64,000 bases of DNA from Spirochaetota bacterium (GCA_034190085.1 JAXHTS010000007.1:1-64000); one strand, 5' to 3'. Positions 9,175-18,447 are shown, numbered from the stretch's first letter. Notes: generated by a model from the letters alone, not told the origin. Translations and numbers: made by a program.

Positions 9175-9927
9175 ATGTTTCCAATATTGTTCAAGTATAA
9201 ATTTATAACCATTGGCGGATATGGGGTAATGTTAGGCCTTGGTTTCTACATGGCCTTTCTGCTTCTGGAAAGGGAATTAAAACTTAGGGGGATTGATCCT
9301 GATCTAGCATATAAGCTTCTGCTAGTTGCGATACCATGCGGAATCATTGGAGCAAAGATCGCTCATATACTCGATCATTTTGATTCATTTTTAGTTGATC
9401 CATGGGGCATGGTCTTTTCAGGATCAGGATTAGCGGCATATGGGGGTTACATACTAAGCTTAGCAGCAGGCATTATTGTAATTAAAAAAAATAAACATAA
9501 TGTATTAACCATCTTTGACGCTATCTCTCCCTCGTTAGCCCTAGGCTATTGTTTTGGACGGCTTGGCTGCCATGTTGCGGGAGATGGTTGTTATGGTTTG
9601 GATACTGTCTCCTTTTGGGGCACTGCTTACCCAAACGGTATTGTCCCAACGACAATGACAGTATTGCCAACCCCTCTCTTTGAGTCATTCTTTTCATTTT
9701 TATTGGTCGGATTACTCTTAGCTTTTCGAAAGAGAGGGCTTCCCACTGGAAGACTATTCTCAATCTATCTTATGCTAAGTGCATCCGCCAGGTTTATGGT
9801 AGAATTCATTAGGAGATGCCCTGAAACATTCCTTAATTTAACTCAGGCACAGCTAACTGCCATCCTTTTCATACTTATTGGTATAGCATGCTGGATGTAT
9901 TCGAATAAATTAGAAGTTGAGACATAA
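9175..9927 (+). CDS. lgt: Prolipoprotein diacylglyceryl transferase family protein
   Basis: 250 residues with about seven membrane segments. It shows the Lgt family layout: IGGYGVMLGLGFYMAF at the start, SGSGLAAYGGYIL in place of the usual His-Gly-Gly block, GRLGCHVAGDGCYG in place of GRxGNFxNxExxG, and RFMVEFIRR near the end. Lgt transfers diacylglycerol from phosphatidylglycerol to the lipobox cysteine of prolipoproteins at the cytoplasmic membrane. The altered blocks resemble the divergent GRxGCxxxGDGxxG form that I recall from other non-proteobacterial Lgt relatives. Several lipoproteins in this window would be its substrates. The ATG at 9175 follows GGAG. Co-directional with the STAS gene, 16 bases away. 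Confidence 0.8.
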   Translation: MFPILFKYKFITIGGYGVMLGLGFYMAFLLLERELKLRGIDPDLAYKLLLVAIPCGIIGAKIAHILDHFDSFLVDPWGMVFSGSGLAAYGGYILSLAAGIIVIKKNKHNVLTIFDAISPSLALGYCFGRLGCHVAGDGCYGLDTVSFWGTAYPNGIVPTTMTVLPTPLFESFFSFLLVGLLLAFRKRGLPTGRLFSIYLMLSASARFMVEFIRRCPETFLNLTQAQLTAILFILIGIACWMYSNKLEVET

Positions 9928-9971
9928 TTTATCTCTTCCTTTTCTGGACTTCAAAGATTAATATATTAGAA

Positions 9972-11129
9972 TTACTCGCTCATCTTATCTATCTGATCAA
10001 TTACCTTAATAGGTTCCACTACATCTCCCAGAGATGAAAAATTCATTAACCTCGTTTTTAACACCTCAGTAATCTCATTACCCTTTGTAATCAATATCTT
10101 ACCTCTCAAATCCTTGACATCATCAGCAAGCACCATGCCTATTAATATATCCTTCATCATAATCGATTTGACAATATAACCCTCTTCAACACTCAGAACC
10201 TCAGCTTCCAAAGCGGCAAAGATTTCAGGATCATACCACTGAATATGGCTTTGCATAATCTTAAGTGAATTCTCATTTGTCTCTCCCTTCGATTTCAGGA
10301 GATCATAATCCAGAACCGCCTTAATTATTCTTCCAATTAATGGGATTGCCTTCCCCTTTTTATCATCCTCTGGCAAACCTCCGCCATCAAATTGTTTGAA
10401 TTGATATACAATCGCATCAGATATCTCCTCCAAACGAGGGATATTTGATAGAAATTTCTTCCCTATTTGCGGATGTTTATAAAACATCACCCTTTCATTT
10501 ACAGGAAGTTCGACCCCCTTATACTTCTTTTCCAATATCTCTGTTGGAAGAGTAACACAGCCGATTTGCGATAGCATTGCAGCAATCTCAATTTCCCAGA
10601 ATCTCTCTATCTTCAAACGTTCTGCGATTCCTCTAGCCATTTTACGAAGTCTGAAAGCACGGCTAAAGGTTATTGGACTTACTATGGATAATACATCTAT
10701 TAGTATTTTAATGCTGCCCTTTAGGGTCCTATCTAATATTTCACGCTCCGCTGTAATAAGACGATATTGCTCAATCCCTGCATTTAATGCATTCTTCAGA
10801 TCATTCATATAACAGGGTTTTGTAAGGAACCGGAAAATGTTCCCTTCATTTATTGCTTTAATTGAGGACTCCATATCGGCCTGTCCAGTAAGCATAAGGC
10901 GCACTGTGTCAGGAGAAATTTCTCGGGCCTTGGAAAGAAACTCAATCCCATCCATCTCCGGCATGCGAAAGTCTGAAACAACAACAGCGAAAGGCCCATC
11001 CTCTGTTAGAGCAGCAATTCCCTGAATCCCACTCTCAGCAGTAACAAGATTGTATTTATTCCTGAGTTGTCTTTTAAATGAAGAAAGAATATTAGCATCA
11101 TCATCTACAAATAATATCTTTTCATCCAT
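9972..11129 (-). CDS. Response regulator with degenerate HD-GYP-like domain
   Basis: 385 residues; ATG at 11129 after GGAGGGG. Residues 1-120 are a receiver with Asp53 (VVVSDFRMPEMDG) and Lys104 (FLTKPC). Residues 140-320 follow the HD-GYP fold, but the metal-binding signature is lost: the HD dyad is replaced by SerGln (AAMLSQIGCVTLP, 187-188) and the later HHE by YQF (about 242-244). FDGGGLPED stands where DGxGYP is expected; His219 remains. A true HD-GYP enzyme hydrolyses cyclic di-GMP; this one is probably a binding or regulatory form. It lies downstream of a hybrid histidine kinase on the same strand, 218 bases apart. Confidence 0.85.
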   Translation of the reverse strand: MDEKILFVDDDANILSSFKRQLRNKYNLVTAESGIQGIAALTEDGPFAVVVSDFRMPEMDGIEFLSKAREISPDTVRLMLTGQADMESSIKAINEGNIFRFLTKPCYMNDLKNALNAGIEQYRLITAEREILDRTLKGSIKILIDVLSIVSPITFSRAFRLRKMARGIAERLKIERFWEIEIAAMLSQIGCVTLPTEILEKKYKGVELPVNERVMFYKHPQIGKKFLSNIPRLEEISDAIVYQFKQFDGGGLPEDDKKGKAIPLIGRIIKAVLDYDLLKSKGETNENSLKIMQSHIQWYDPEIFAALEAEVLSVEEGYIVKSIMMKDILIGMVLADDVKDLRGKILITKGNEITEVLKTRLMNFSSLGDVVEPIKVIDQIDKMSE

Positions 11130-11347
11130 TCTTTCACCCCTCCACTATTCCAGTAAAATCAAACGCTGCCACAAGGATGACGGCAGCCTAAGGTATAAAT
11201 TGTAGTACATTTTTCTTTATGCCTATATACCCCTTATGAGCAATAACAAGATATGCTCCGTAACAAAGAATTCAAATGTAAAGTATAGAATTGATATAAG
11301 GGTGAAGGGCTGTTCGTACTTTGCATTATCCCTTTCCCCTCTACTCC

Positions 11348-13714
11348 TTATTCAATAGGCAATTCTATCATAAAAGTTGTGCCCTTGCCAATCTCAGACT
11401 CAAAGGATAATCTCCCACCATGCTTCTCAACAATAGATACATAAGCAATGGCCAACCCCTGACCAGTGCCCTTGCCAACCTCTTTAGTTGTAAAGAAGGG
11501 ATCAAATATTCTACTTCTCACCTTTTCAGGTATTCCAGGACCGTTATCTGTAATTGAAATTATTACATTAGCGCCATTTCTATAAGAAGTTATATCAATA
11601 TATCCTTTACCCTTGTCGCCACCATCAACAACGTCAGCTATTGCCTGAGATGCGTTTACAATGATATTTAAAATAGCCTGATTGATTTCATCAATATTGC
11701 ACTTCACAAGTGGGAGATCAGGTTCCAGTTCTGTCTTAAGCTCTGCTACATATTTCCATTCATTTTTGGATATAATAACTGTTGATTCAATTGCTTCGTT
11801 TATATTCGAAAATTGCTTCTCTTTGCTCTTTGGATGTGAGAAGCTCTTCATTGCCTTTACAATTGTGCTTACCCTATCAATCCCTATTATGGTTTCTTCA
11901 ATAGCTGTAGGAATTTCATTTATCAGATAACCTATATCCAATTCCTTCTCCGTCTCCAGTATCTTTCTAATTCGCTTACTACTAACTCTGTTTCTTTCAA
12001 CAACCTCAGCCATCATATCATAATAATCTCTAAAAAAATTACAAATACTGGAAAAGGAATCCTTAAAAAATTTTGTATTGTCACCTATATATTGCATCGG
12101 AGTATTGATCTCGTGTGCGATTCCGGCAGACAATTGTCCGATAGATTGCATCTTTTGGGTCAGGGCCAATTGTTCTTCTGATTTTAGGAGTTCAGAAATG
12201 TCTTGAAAAATTATAACATACCCAATCACATTTCCTTCTCTTCCCTTAATTATTGAAATAGTTCCTGAGAGATTCTTTATCATGCCATCCTTTGTAATGA
12301 GATGAGTCGATTTTGGCAATTTAACCCTGTTATAATTTTTCAAGAAATTTCCAATGCTATCCTTGCTGTAATTGATATTCTTCCCATTGGTAATGTGAAA
12401 GACCTGCCTGAGTGATCTATTAATAGACTCATCCTTTGACCATCCTGTGATCTCCTCTGCAATATTATTTATGATTGTTATATTTTCATTCATATCAGTT
12501 GCTATCACCCCATCACCAATAGACTGGAGAGTTGTGGATAATTTTTCCCTCTCAGCAGTAATTAAGTTATCAGCCTGCTTCTGTTCAGTAATATCCTTTA
12601 GCCCAATAACAATTCCATTTATCTCATTATTACTCGCATACAAAGGGACCGCTGTCAAGGCACAATCGAGAACTGTGCCGTCCTTGCGTCTATAGCACAC
12701 TTCCTCCTTAATAATCATACTTTGGCCGAAAAGGATGCGCTTCAATGGACAATCATTTGTATTACAAAAGGAGTAGTGCAACACTTCGTGACATTTCTTC
12801 CCCTCCAGCTCTTCTGAGCATACATTGGATATATTTGACATGGTAATCAGGGTCTTATTAACTCTGAGTATGTTATGATCAGTATCAATCACACATATTC
12901 CATCGGTGATTGTGTTGAAAATTTGATTTAATTCAGAATATAGGCTCAATATCGCTTTCTCTGAACGCTGACGATCAGAAATATCTTTAACAATCATATT
13001 TATAGCCTCAACTTGCCCATCCCTGATAACTGGACTGATGCGAACATCATATGTTGGGACTTCATCGTCACTCCCAATCCCATTGCATTCAAAGTCCTGA
13101 ACCTCTCCTGTTAATAACATCCTTTCAATAGATTTCTTTACTATCTTATGATCTTCAGGTGAAATATATGAATAGATATCATTTTCATCATTAGAGTGTT
13201 CTGATACTTTCCGGTTAATAGACTTTATCTGACCATCAAGGCCTGTAGTAACAATAATGTCTGGTGTATTTTCAACTAATGAACGCCATCTCTCCTCACT
13301 CTCTATAAGTCTTTGTTCTGTCTTCTTTCGCTCAATTGCAAAGAGAATAGTTTTCTCTAATATGTATTTATTTATTTTACTCTTGTTAAGAAAATCTTGA
13401 GCGCCATGTTCAATAACTTTAATACCAAAGTCATCATCCATACCAGTAATCACCACAATTGGCATTGAAAGATATCTAGTTCTAATCCTATTCAGAGTGT
13501 CGAGACCTGAACTGTCAGGAAGATTCAAATCCAGCAAAACAATATCAAAATATTCATTATCTAACAATCTATAGGCATCCTCAAGGGTAGAGGTTGCTCC
13601 TGTTTCAAAACTGTAAATCGAAGATTTTGATAGCAGTTCTTGCAGTACTTTTACGTTAAACCTTCGATCCTCCACTATCAGTGTTTTAATTGGAATTATA
13701 CAATCTGTAGACAT
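11348..13714 (-). CDS. Receiver-PAS-PAS-PAS sensor histidine kinase
   Basis: 788 residues, no membrane segment, so cytoplasmic. Order: an N-terminal receiver (Asp62 in LLDLNLPDSSG), PAS at about 136-250, PAS at 256-375, PAS at 384-510, then the dimerisation region with His534 (GIAHEINTPMQYIGD) and an HATPase domain with N box (NIIVNASQAI), DNGPGIPE and GKGTGQGLAI. It autophosphorylates on His534 and should pass phosphate to a response regulator, perhaps one of its two neighbours. The second PAS holds Cys299, Cys308, Cys317 and Cys322 (KKCHEVLHYSFCNTNDCPL), a cluster that could hold a metal or sense redox state. The receiver placed in front means the protein is itself regulated by another kinase. 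Confidence 0.92.
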   Translation of the reverse strand: MSTDCIIPIKTLIVEDRRFNVKVLQELLSKSSIYSFETGATSTLEDAYRLLDNEYFDIVLLDLNLPDSSGLDTLNRIRTRYLSMPIVVITGMDDDFGIKVIEHGAQDFLNKSKINKYILEKTILFAIERKKTEQRLIESEERWRSLVENTPDIIVTTGLDGQIKSINRKVSEHSNDENDIYSYISPEDHKIVKKSIERMLLTGEVQDFECNGIGSDDEVPTYDVRISPVIRDGQVEAINMIVKDISDRQRSEKAILSLYSELNQIFNTITDGICVIDTDHNILRVNKTLITMSNISNVCSEELEGKKCHEVLHYSFCNTNDCPLKRILFGQSMIIKEEVCYRRKDGTVLDCALTAVPLYASNNEINGIVIGLKDITEQKQADNLITAEREKLSTTLQSIGDGVIATDMNENITIINNIAEEITGWSKDESINRSLRQVFHITNGKNINYSKDSIGNFLKNYNRVKLPKSTHLITKDGMIKNLSGTISIIKGREGNVIGYVIIFQDISELLKSEEQLALTQKMQSIGQLSAGIAHEINTPMQYIGDNTKFFKDSFSSICNFFRDYYDMMAEVVERNRVSSKRIRKILETEKELDIGYLINEIPTAIEETIIGIDRVSTIVKAMKSFSHPKSKEKQFSNINEAIESTVIISKNEWKYVAELKTELEPDLPLVKCNIDEINQAILNIIVNASQAIADVVDGGDKGKGYIDITSYRNGANVIISITDNGPGIPEKVRSRIFDPFFTTKEVGKGTGQGLAIAYVSIVEKHGGRLSFESEIGKGTTFMIELPIE

Positions 13715-13846
13715 TTTATGAAATACCCTAATACAAGAATGTATATAACATAAAAGCAGATTAATTGTGCGTGAATACCCTATATAAAATTATATAATAA
13801 ATTGCCTTCTATTATTATGATAAATCCTTCCTTTATGCATCATTGC

Positions 13847-14203
13847 TCATGATTTATCAATATTTGAGATCAACTCTTCAGCATTGCATGGTTTTGAAAT
13901 ATATACGTCGACTACTCCCTTCGCCTTTTCGAATATCTCCATTTCCGATTGACCTGTTAATAGAAAACGTTTTATTTTAGGGTAATTGCCCTTAACTTTC
14001 TCCAGTAATACTAACCCATTCATTCCAGGCATCTTATAATCGGTTACAATAATATCATAATTCTTCTTTTTAAGATTCTCAAGGGCTTTATCCCCACTAT
14101 CAACGAATTCCATCTCCCATTCATCAGCCTTCACCCTCAACATCCTTTGTAAGCCATTTAGTAGATTGTTCTCATCATCAACAAAAAGAACAGTCTTCTT
14201 CAC
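13847..14203 (-). CDS. Single-domain response regulator
   Basis: 118 residues from a GTG at 14203 with GGAGG six bases upstream. A complete receiver domain and nothing else: acidic pocket VDDE, phospho-acceptor Asp55 (IIVTDYKMPGMNG), the Thr/Ser switch in LLTGQ and Lys104 (ISKPC). Such proteins act as phosphate shuttles or by binding a target, as CheY does. It is the promoter-proximal gene of the three minus-strand signalling genes, 132 bases before the hybrid kinase, whose N-terminal receiver it resembles in role. Most likely it is in the same relay. Confidence 0.9.
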   Translation of the reverse strand: MKKTVLFVDDENNLLNGLQRMLRVKADEWEMEFVDSGDKALENLKKKNYDIIVTDYKMPGMNGLVLLEKVKGNYPKIKRFLLTGQSEMEIFEKAKGVVDVYISKPCNAEELISNIDKS

Positions 14204-14857
14204 GCTAACCTCCGGACTCCTTTAATTAATTGTACTATTCTACAATACACTCAAACTCATTATAGATATAGCAATCAAACTATAGGATATCAGAAATTTT
14301 TCAATTCCTAGTCAGTTATAAATTATTGTATTACACTTAAATACTCTATTCTACTTATTTATTAGAGTCCAATACAATGACAGCTATAATAGTACCTAAC
14401 TGAATATTGACATATACTAGTGTTGAACCAATATTTCCAATCAGAATGATTGTTAATTATAGCTGAATGGTATAATCTTAGCATATATCATATAACATAA
14501 AAAGTCAAGAATAACAGATACTAATAGATGCCTAGCTAAGTGATGTCACAATATTATTAGGATTAAGTTGTAAGTCCTATAGACAAAAGTGTACGCTAAT
14601 AGGGGAAGGATTTGAATCATTTATTGTAACTGAAATCATTCAACCACTTATAAACATATTTAATAATCTACATATGATAGATTGTAGGAATAGTAAGGAT
14701 CAATTATAACAAAAAGTTTTTCAACAAAGTGCCATGTCCACCATCAGCATGGTAGAACACAACAATTCCCAAGATAATTATTAAAACTTACTATACGCAA
14801 TATTAATAGAATAGCAATATGGTTGACAAAGATAATTATTAAGATAATAATATATTG

Positions 14858-15118
14858 TTCTAATGAAATTTGAACGACTACAATAAATCGATAATTGTAA
14901 CGATACATTGGCAACCACTTTAATTAGCATAATTTCTGAGAATTGTTACTTTAATTAACTTTAGTTATTATTGTTACATTTATATGGATTTTGTTTGTGC
15001 ACTCCCTTTAAGTAGAGTCAACAGCCATTACTTGGAGGAGAATACAAATTACCTAGGCACAGAGGGACAAAGTCACTACTAATATTGATTTTCTTCTTTG
15101 TACCTCAGTGCCTTTTTT
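14858..15118 (+). ncRNA. Candidate small RNA ending in a terminator hairpin
   Basis: Tentative. A -35-like TTGACA (14823-14828) is followed by weak -10 choices (GATAAT at 14843, TAATAT at 14848), and the transcript would end at the strong hairpin and T run at 15055-15118. That gives about 260 bases with no protein-coding frame. A GGAGGAG in single-stranded context near 15034 could expose an SD-like or anti-SD-pairing site. The start is approximate. It could instead be an untranslated leader with attenuator for the kor operon, whose first gene begins 155 bases downstream. Confidence 0.25.
15055..15118 (+). terminator. Long stem-loop followed by a T run
   Basis: Arms 15055-15072 (AGGCACAGAGGGACAAAG) and 15096-15113 (CTTTGTACCTCAGTGCCT) pair at 16 of 18 positions around a 23-base loop, and six T residues follow (15113-15118). 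The form is that of an intrinsic terminator on the plus strand. No plus-strand protein gene lies upstream for several kilobases, so the terminated transcript is either an unannotated RNA or the leader of the kor operon. Confidence 0.6.
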
Positions 15119-15272
15119 ACTATAGGCCCTTTATATAAATGATAAATTAAATAATAATGATACCTAAATCCTTACACAAGGGTGATACCTCATATCCTCG
15201 TAAGGGGCAATACAAAAGGCTATATTTTATTTGTTACTTATGTTAGGTTGAATAAAGGATATATATTTAAAC

Positions 15273-15500
15273 ATGAATAAAAAACGCTATCTTCCAAAAA
15301 TATTCTATGATTGGTGCAAGGCCTGCGGAATATGCAGTGAATTTTGTCCCAAATCCGTAATTAGCAGGGATGGATACAGTGTTCCATTGATCGAGCATCC
15401 TGATAATTGCGTTGGATGCCGTTTCTGCGAATTGCATTGCCCAGACTTTGCTATTTCTATTGAAGAACTGGATGATGAAACTGAGGTAAATCAATCATGA
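15273..15500 (+). CDS. korD: 2-oxoacid:ferredoxin oxidoreductase, delta (ferredoxin) subunit
   Basis: 75 residues with two full 4Fe-4S motifs: CKACGICSEFCP (about residues 15-26) and CVGCRFCELHCP (about 46-57). Small two-cluster ferredoxins of this kind are the delta subunits of four-subunit 2-oxoacid:ferredoxin oxidoreductases, passing electrons from the catalytic core to soluble ferredoxin. It is the first gene of a D-A-B-C operon; its stop overlaps the alpha-subunit start by four bases (ATGA), implying translational coupling. The ATG at 15273 has only a weak AAAGGA upstream. Confidence 0.88.
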   Translation: MNKKRYLPKIFYDWCKACGICSEFCPKSVISRDGYSVPLIEHPDNCVGCRFCELHCPDFAISIEELDDETEVNQS

Positions 15501-16639
15501 CAAAGAGTGGATCCAATAAAAGGTTGCTTTTGCATGGCAATGAAGCTATAGTGGAGGGAGCATTAACAGCGGGATGTAATTTTTTTGCGGGCTATCCTAT
15601 TACTCCAGCCTCTGAGATCAGCGAGATATTATCTGTACGACTACCTCAGGCTGGGGGGACATTCATACAAATGGAGGATGAGATTGCCAGCATTGGAGCT
15701 GTTATCGGCGCTTCACTCGCAGGGGCCAAAAGCATGACTGCTACCAGCGGACCTGGTTTCTCGCTTATGCAAGAAAATTTGGGTTATGCCTGCATTACAG
15801 AGGCTCCCTGTGTAATAGTAGACGTTATGCGAGGAGGTCCTAGCACAGGATTGCCAACTAATCCGTCACAAGGGGATGTGATGCAGGCAAGATGGGGGAC
15901 ACATGGGGATCACCCTATTATTGTTTTGGCTGTATCCACTGTATTAGATTGTTTTGAAGTTACTGTTCAGGCCTTTAATCTATCAGAAAAATATCGTGTT
16001 CCTATAATCATTCTGTCAGATGAAGTAGTAGCGCATACCCGCGAGACTATCATACTTCCATCACCGGATGAAATTACAATCTTTGATAGAATTACACCCA
16101 GCAGACCTCCGGAATGGCACATACCCTTTGAGGATAACAGTCGAGGAGTCCCGCCCATGGCAGCCTTTGGAGATGGATACAGATATCATGTAACCGGACT
16201 CGTCCATGATATACATGGATTCCCTACTCAACGTCCTGATGAAATCCAAATATTCATGAGTCGTCTCTTTCGCAAGATCAGACAGGGTTTTCATGAAATT
16301 CAGATAACAGAAACCTTTATGATGGATGATGCTGAAATAGGAATTATAGCTTATGGCTCTGTCGCTCGTTCCGCCCGTAGGGCAATTCTTGATGCCCGTG
16401 AGAGTGGAATAAAGGCCGGAATGTTGCAGTTGATCACACTCTTCCCATTTCCAAGAAAAGCTGTAGAAAAGATGCTGGCGCAATGTCGGGCTGTAATAGT
16501 ACCGGAGATGAACATGGGACAGATAAGCAGGGAAGTAAAACGAGTAAACCAGGGCATGTCTCAGATCAGCCATTATAACCGTTTTGATGGCCAGTTGATA
16601 ACACCAGAGGGGATATACCGTGAGCTAATAAAGATGTAG
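15497..16639 (+). CDS. korA: 2-oxoacid:ferredoxin oxidoreductase, alpha subunit
   Basis: 380 residues. The pyrimidine-binding domain of the 2-oxoglutarate type: FFAGYPITPASEIS, MEDEIASIGAVIGASLAGA, TSGPGFSLMQEN, and GGPSTGLPT near residue 115. The C-terminal transketolase-like domain contains IAYGSVARSARRA. With the beta subunit it binds thiamine diphosphate and oxidatively decarboxylates a 2-oxoacid, giving acyl-CoA, CO2 and reduced ferredoxin. The D-A-B-C order and motif set favour 2-oxoglutarate or branched-chain oxoacids over pyruvate, but substrate is not settled by sequence. Starts in ATGA overlap with korD. Confidence 0.92.
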   Translation: MTKSGSNKRLLLHGNEAIVEGALTAGCNFFAGYPITPASEISEILSVRLPQAGGTFIQMEDEIASIGAVIGASLAGAKSMTATSGPGFSLMQENLGYACITEAPCVIVDVMRGGPSTGLPTNPSQGDVMQARWGTHGDHPIIVLAVSTVLDCFEVTVQAFNLSEKYRVPIIILSDEVVAHTRETIILPSPDEITIFDRITPSRPPEWHIPFEDNSRGVPPMAAFGDGYRYHVTGLVHDIHGFPTQRPDEIQIFMSRLFRKIRQGFHEIQITETFMMDDAEIGIIAYGSVARSARRAILDARESGIKAGMLQLITLFPFPRKAVEKMLAQCRAVIVPEMNMGQISREVKRVNQGMSQISHYNRFDGQLITPEGIYRELIKM

Positions 16640-16674
16640 GCTGTTATATATAATCTCAATATTAGGAGTTGAAT

Positions 16675-17526
16675 ATGGCAAAAAAGCCCACAAGAATAAT
16701 TCATAAATATTTGCGCCATGAAAAGAAGTTCCCACATGTCTGGTGTCCGGGCTGCGGAAATGGCATCGTAATGGGCGCTTTAGTACGAACTATCGACAGA
16801 TTGGGTCTAAGTAAAGACCAGATTGTTCTGGCATCAGGGATTGGTTGTTCCGGTAGAATGCCTGTTTACGTTGACTTCAATACACTGCATACCACTCATG
16901 GCCGCGTTTTAACCTTTGCCACAGGCATCAAACTTTCGAAGCCTTCTTTAACGGTCATTACGGTAATGGGAGATGGCGATGCCACTGCGATTGGAGGCAA
17001 TCATTTTATACATGCCGCAAGGCGCAATATTGAACTAACAGCAATAATTATCAACAACCAGATATATGGCATGACTGGTGGGCAGCATTCACCCACCACG
17101 CCCTATGGCAGCTTCGCCACAACAGCCTTATATGGAAATATTGAACATCCATTTTCAATTTCAGAATTAGCAGTAACAGCCGGGGGAGCATATGTTGCTA
17201 GAGGCACTGTTTATCATGTCCAACTTCTGGAAAAACTTATTGAAAAGGCAATTACTCACAATGGATTCAGCGTCGTTGAAGTTCTTTCAAATTGTCATAC
17301 TCAATTCGGTCGCAAAAATGATATGGTTGATCCTATAACAATGATGAAATTTTTTAGAGATCATGCTGTAGCGATAGAAAAGACACATGAAATGACGCAA
17401 GAATCTATGGAGGATAAGTTTACCATAGGCGTTTTAGCAGATTTACAGAAACCTGTTTATACAGAAGAATACAATAAAATAATACAAATGACAAAGAATA
17501 TAAGACCTGAAGAGGAAACCGAATGA
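16675..17526 (+). CDS. korB: 2-oxoacid:ferredoxin oxidoreductase, beta subunit
   Basis: 283 residues from the ATG at 16675, six bases after AGGAG (16664-16668); an in-frame TTG at 16669 is too close to that site. This is the thiamine-diphosphate-binding subunit: CPGCGNGIVMGAL at the N-terminus, GDGDATAIGGNHF then IIINNQIYGMTGGQHSPTTP for the diphosphate and Mg site. It pairs with the alpha subunit to form the active site in the cytoplasm. The stop overlaps the gamma start by four bases. The PTTP motif is usual for 2-oxoglutarate-type enzymes. Confidence 0.92.
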   Translation: MAKKPTRIIHKYLRHEKKFPHVWCPGCGNGIVMGALVRTIDRLGLSKDQIVLASGIGCSGRMPVYVDFNTLHTTHGRVLTFATGIKLSKPSLTVITVMGDGDATAIGGNHFIHAARRNIELTAIIINNQIYGMTGGQHSPTTPYGSFATTALYGNIEHPFSISELAVTAGGAYVARGTVYHVQLLEKLIEKAITHNGFSVVEVLSNCHTQFGRKNDMVDPITMMKFFRDHAVAIEKTHEMTQESMEDKFTIGVLADLQKPVYTEEYNKIIQMTKNIRPEEETE

Positions 17527-18110
17527 AAGACGATCGATATGAGATAAGGTTTAGCGGTTCAGGGGGACAGGGAATCATCACTATGGCAATCATCCTGGCT
17601 GAAGCTGTAGGAGTATATGACCAAAAATATGTATGCCAGACTCAGAGCTATGGGCCTGAAGCGAGAGGCGGAACCAGCAAAGCAGAAGTGGTTATTAGCA
17701 ATAAACCAATTGACTATCCCAAAGCAATAAAAACTGACCTGCTATTAGCCATGAATCAGGCATCATGCAATGCCTATTGCAGTGGTCTTAAACCTCAAGG
17801 ATTGCTTATTGTTGATTCTGGATTTGTTGAACAGATACCCTTCAATCGGGCTGTGGCCATCCCCTTTACGCAGATTGCCATTAAAGAATTAAAGAATCAA
17901 ATGGTTGCGAATATGATTGCCCTTGGAGCAATTGCATCTCTATCAGAAATTGTGTCTATAAAGAACCTGGAAAAAGCCCTGAAAGCAAGAACCCCCCAAA
18001 AAACTGAGGGAATAAACCTCAAGGCTCTTCATGCTGGCCTTCAATCTGTGAAGCAGTATGATATTACTAGTCTACCTGAATCCGAAACCTCTGAGGATGA
18101 GGATGTTTAA
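17523..18110 (+). CDS. korC: 2-oxoacid:ferredoxin oxidoreductase, gamma subunit
   Basis: 195 residues. FSGSGGQGIITMAIILAEA and QTQSYGPEARGGTSKAEVVI are the conserved blocks of the gamma domain, which binds CoA and completes the enzyme. It overlaps the end of korB (ATGA at 17523). It ends the operon; the C-terminus is acidic (SETSEDEDV). The four genes have the same order as the korDABC operons of anaerobes and some microaerophiles, so the electron acceptor should be ferredoxin. Confidence 0.92.
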   Translation: MKDDRYEIRFSGSGGQGIITMAIILAEAVGVYDQKYVCQTQSYGPEARGGTSKAEVVISNKPIDYPKAIKTDLLLAMNQASCNAYCSGLKPQGLLIVDSGFVEQIPFNRAVAIPFTQIAIKELKNQMVANMIALGAIASLSEIVSIKNLEKALKARTPQKTEGINLKALHAGLQSVKQYDITSLPESETSEDEDV

Positions 18111-18447
18111 TATCCGCTAATAGTTTAATTCTTCATCTTCTTTTCTCATTCAAAAACTGATATAATAACAGATATCTTAAAAAATCACCCAATATTTACC
18201 ACAATAGCATCTATATAAGATGCCTGATTTTCTTATCTAACAGTATTTTTCTCTTGACTTTCAAGGTCGATTCTGTTGTCGCTATTCTGTCAATTATAAT
18301 CAAACAAGTTTTACAATTTTACTTCATTATGTAGCTATAATATCATTGGATCTTTAATTACCACTATCCTCTGTGATGTTATACTATGAGGAATTAAGGT
18401 ATTGATAGATAATAAACAGATGCAAATTAATAAAGGAGTATGATCTA
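18111..18447. other. Intergenic region before the aldehyde oxidoreductase pair
   Basis: 337 AT-rich bases between two co-directional operons. A possible extended -10 (TG-T-TATACT, 18377-18385) lies 62 bases before the next ATG but has no good -35 partner. No clear terminator for the kor operon was seen. Confidence 0.4.

Larger units (their letters stand above)
14204..15272. other. Long gap without recognised protein genes
   Basis: About 1.07 kb, strongly AT-rich, between divergent operons. No open frame of useful size was found. It holds two copies of a 14-base sequence (14771-14784 and 14829-14842; AAGATAATTATTAA), a TTGACA at 14823-14828, a ribosome-binding-like GGAGGAG near 15034 with no coding frame after it, and a long stem-loop with a T run (15055-15118). 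A pair of TGATACCT repeats follows at about 15160-15190. The leader of the kor operon must begin in its right part. Confidence 0.5.

Noticed and set aside
11162-11189. Short GCTGCC/GGCAGC inverted repeat upstream of the response regulator
   Set aside because: Only six base pairs with an 11-base loop and no T run; not a convincing operator or terminator.
16061-16573. Minus-strand 170-codon frame inside korA
   Set aside because: Shadow frame; the plus strand encodes a full oxoacid oxidoreductase alpha subunit.
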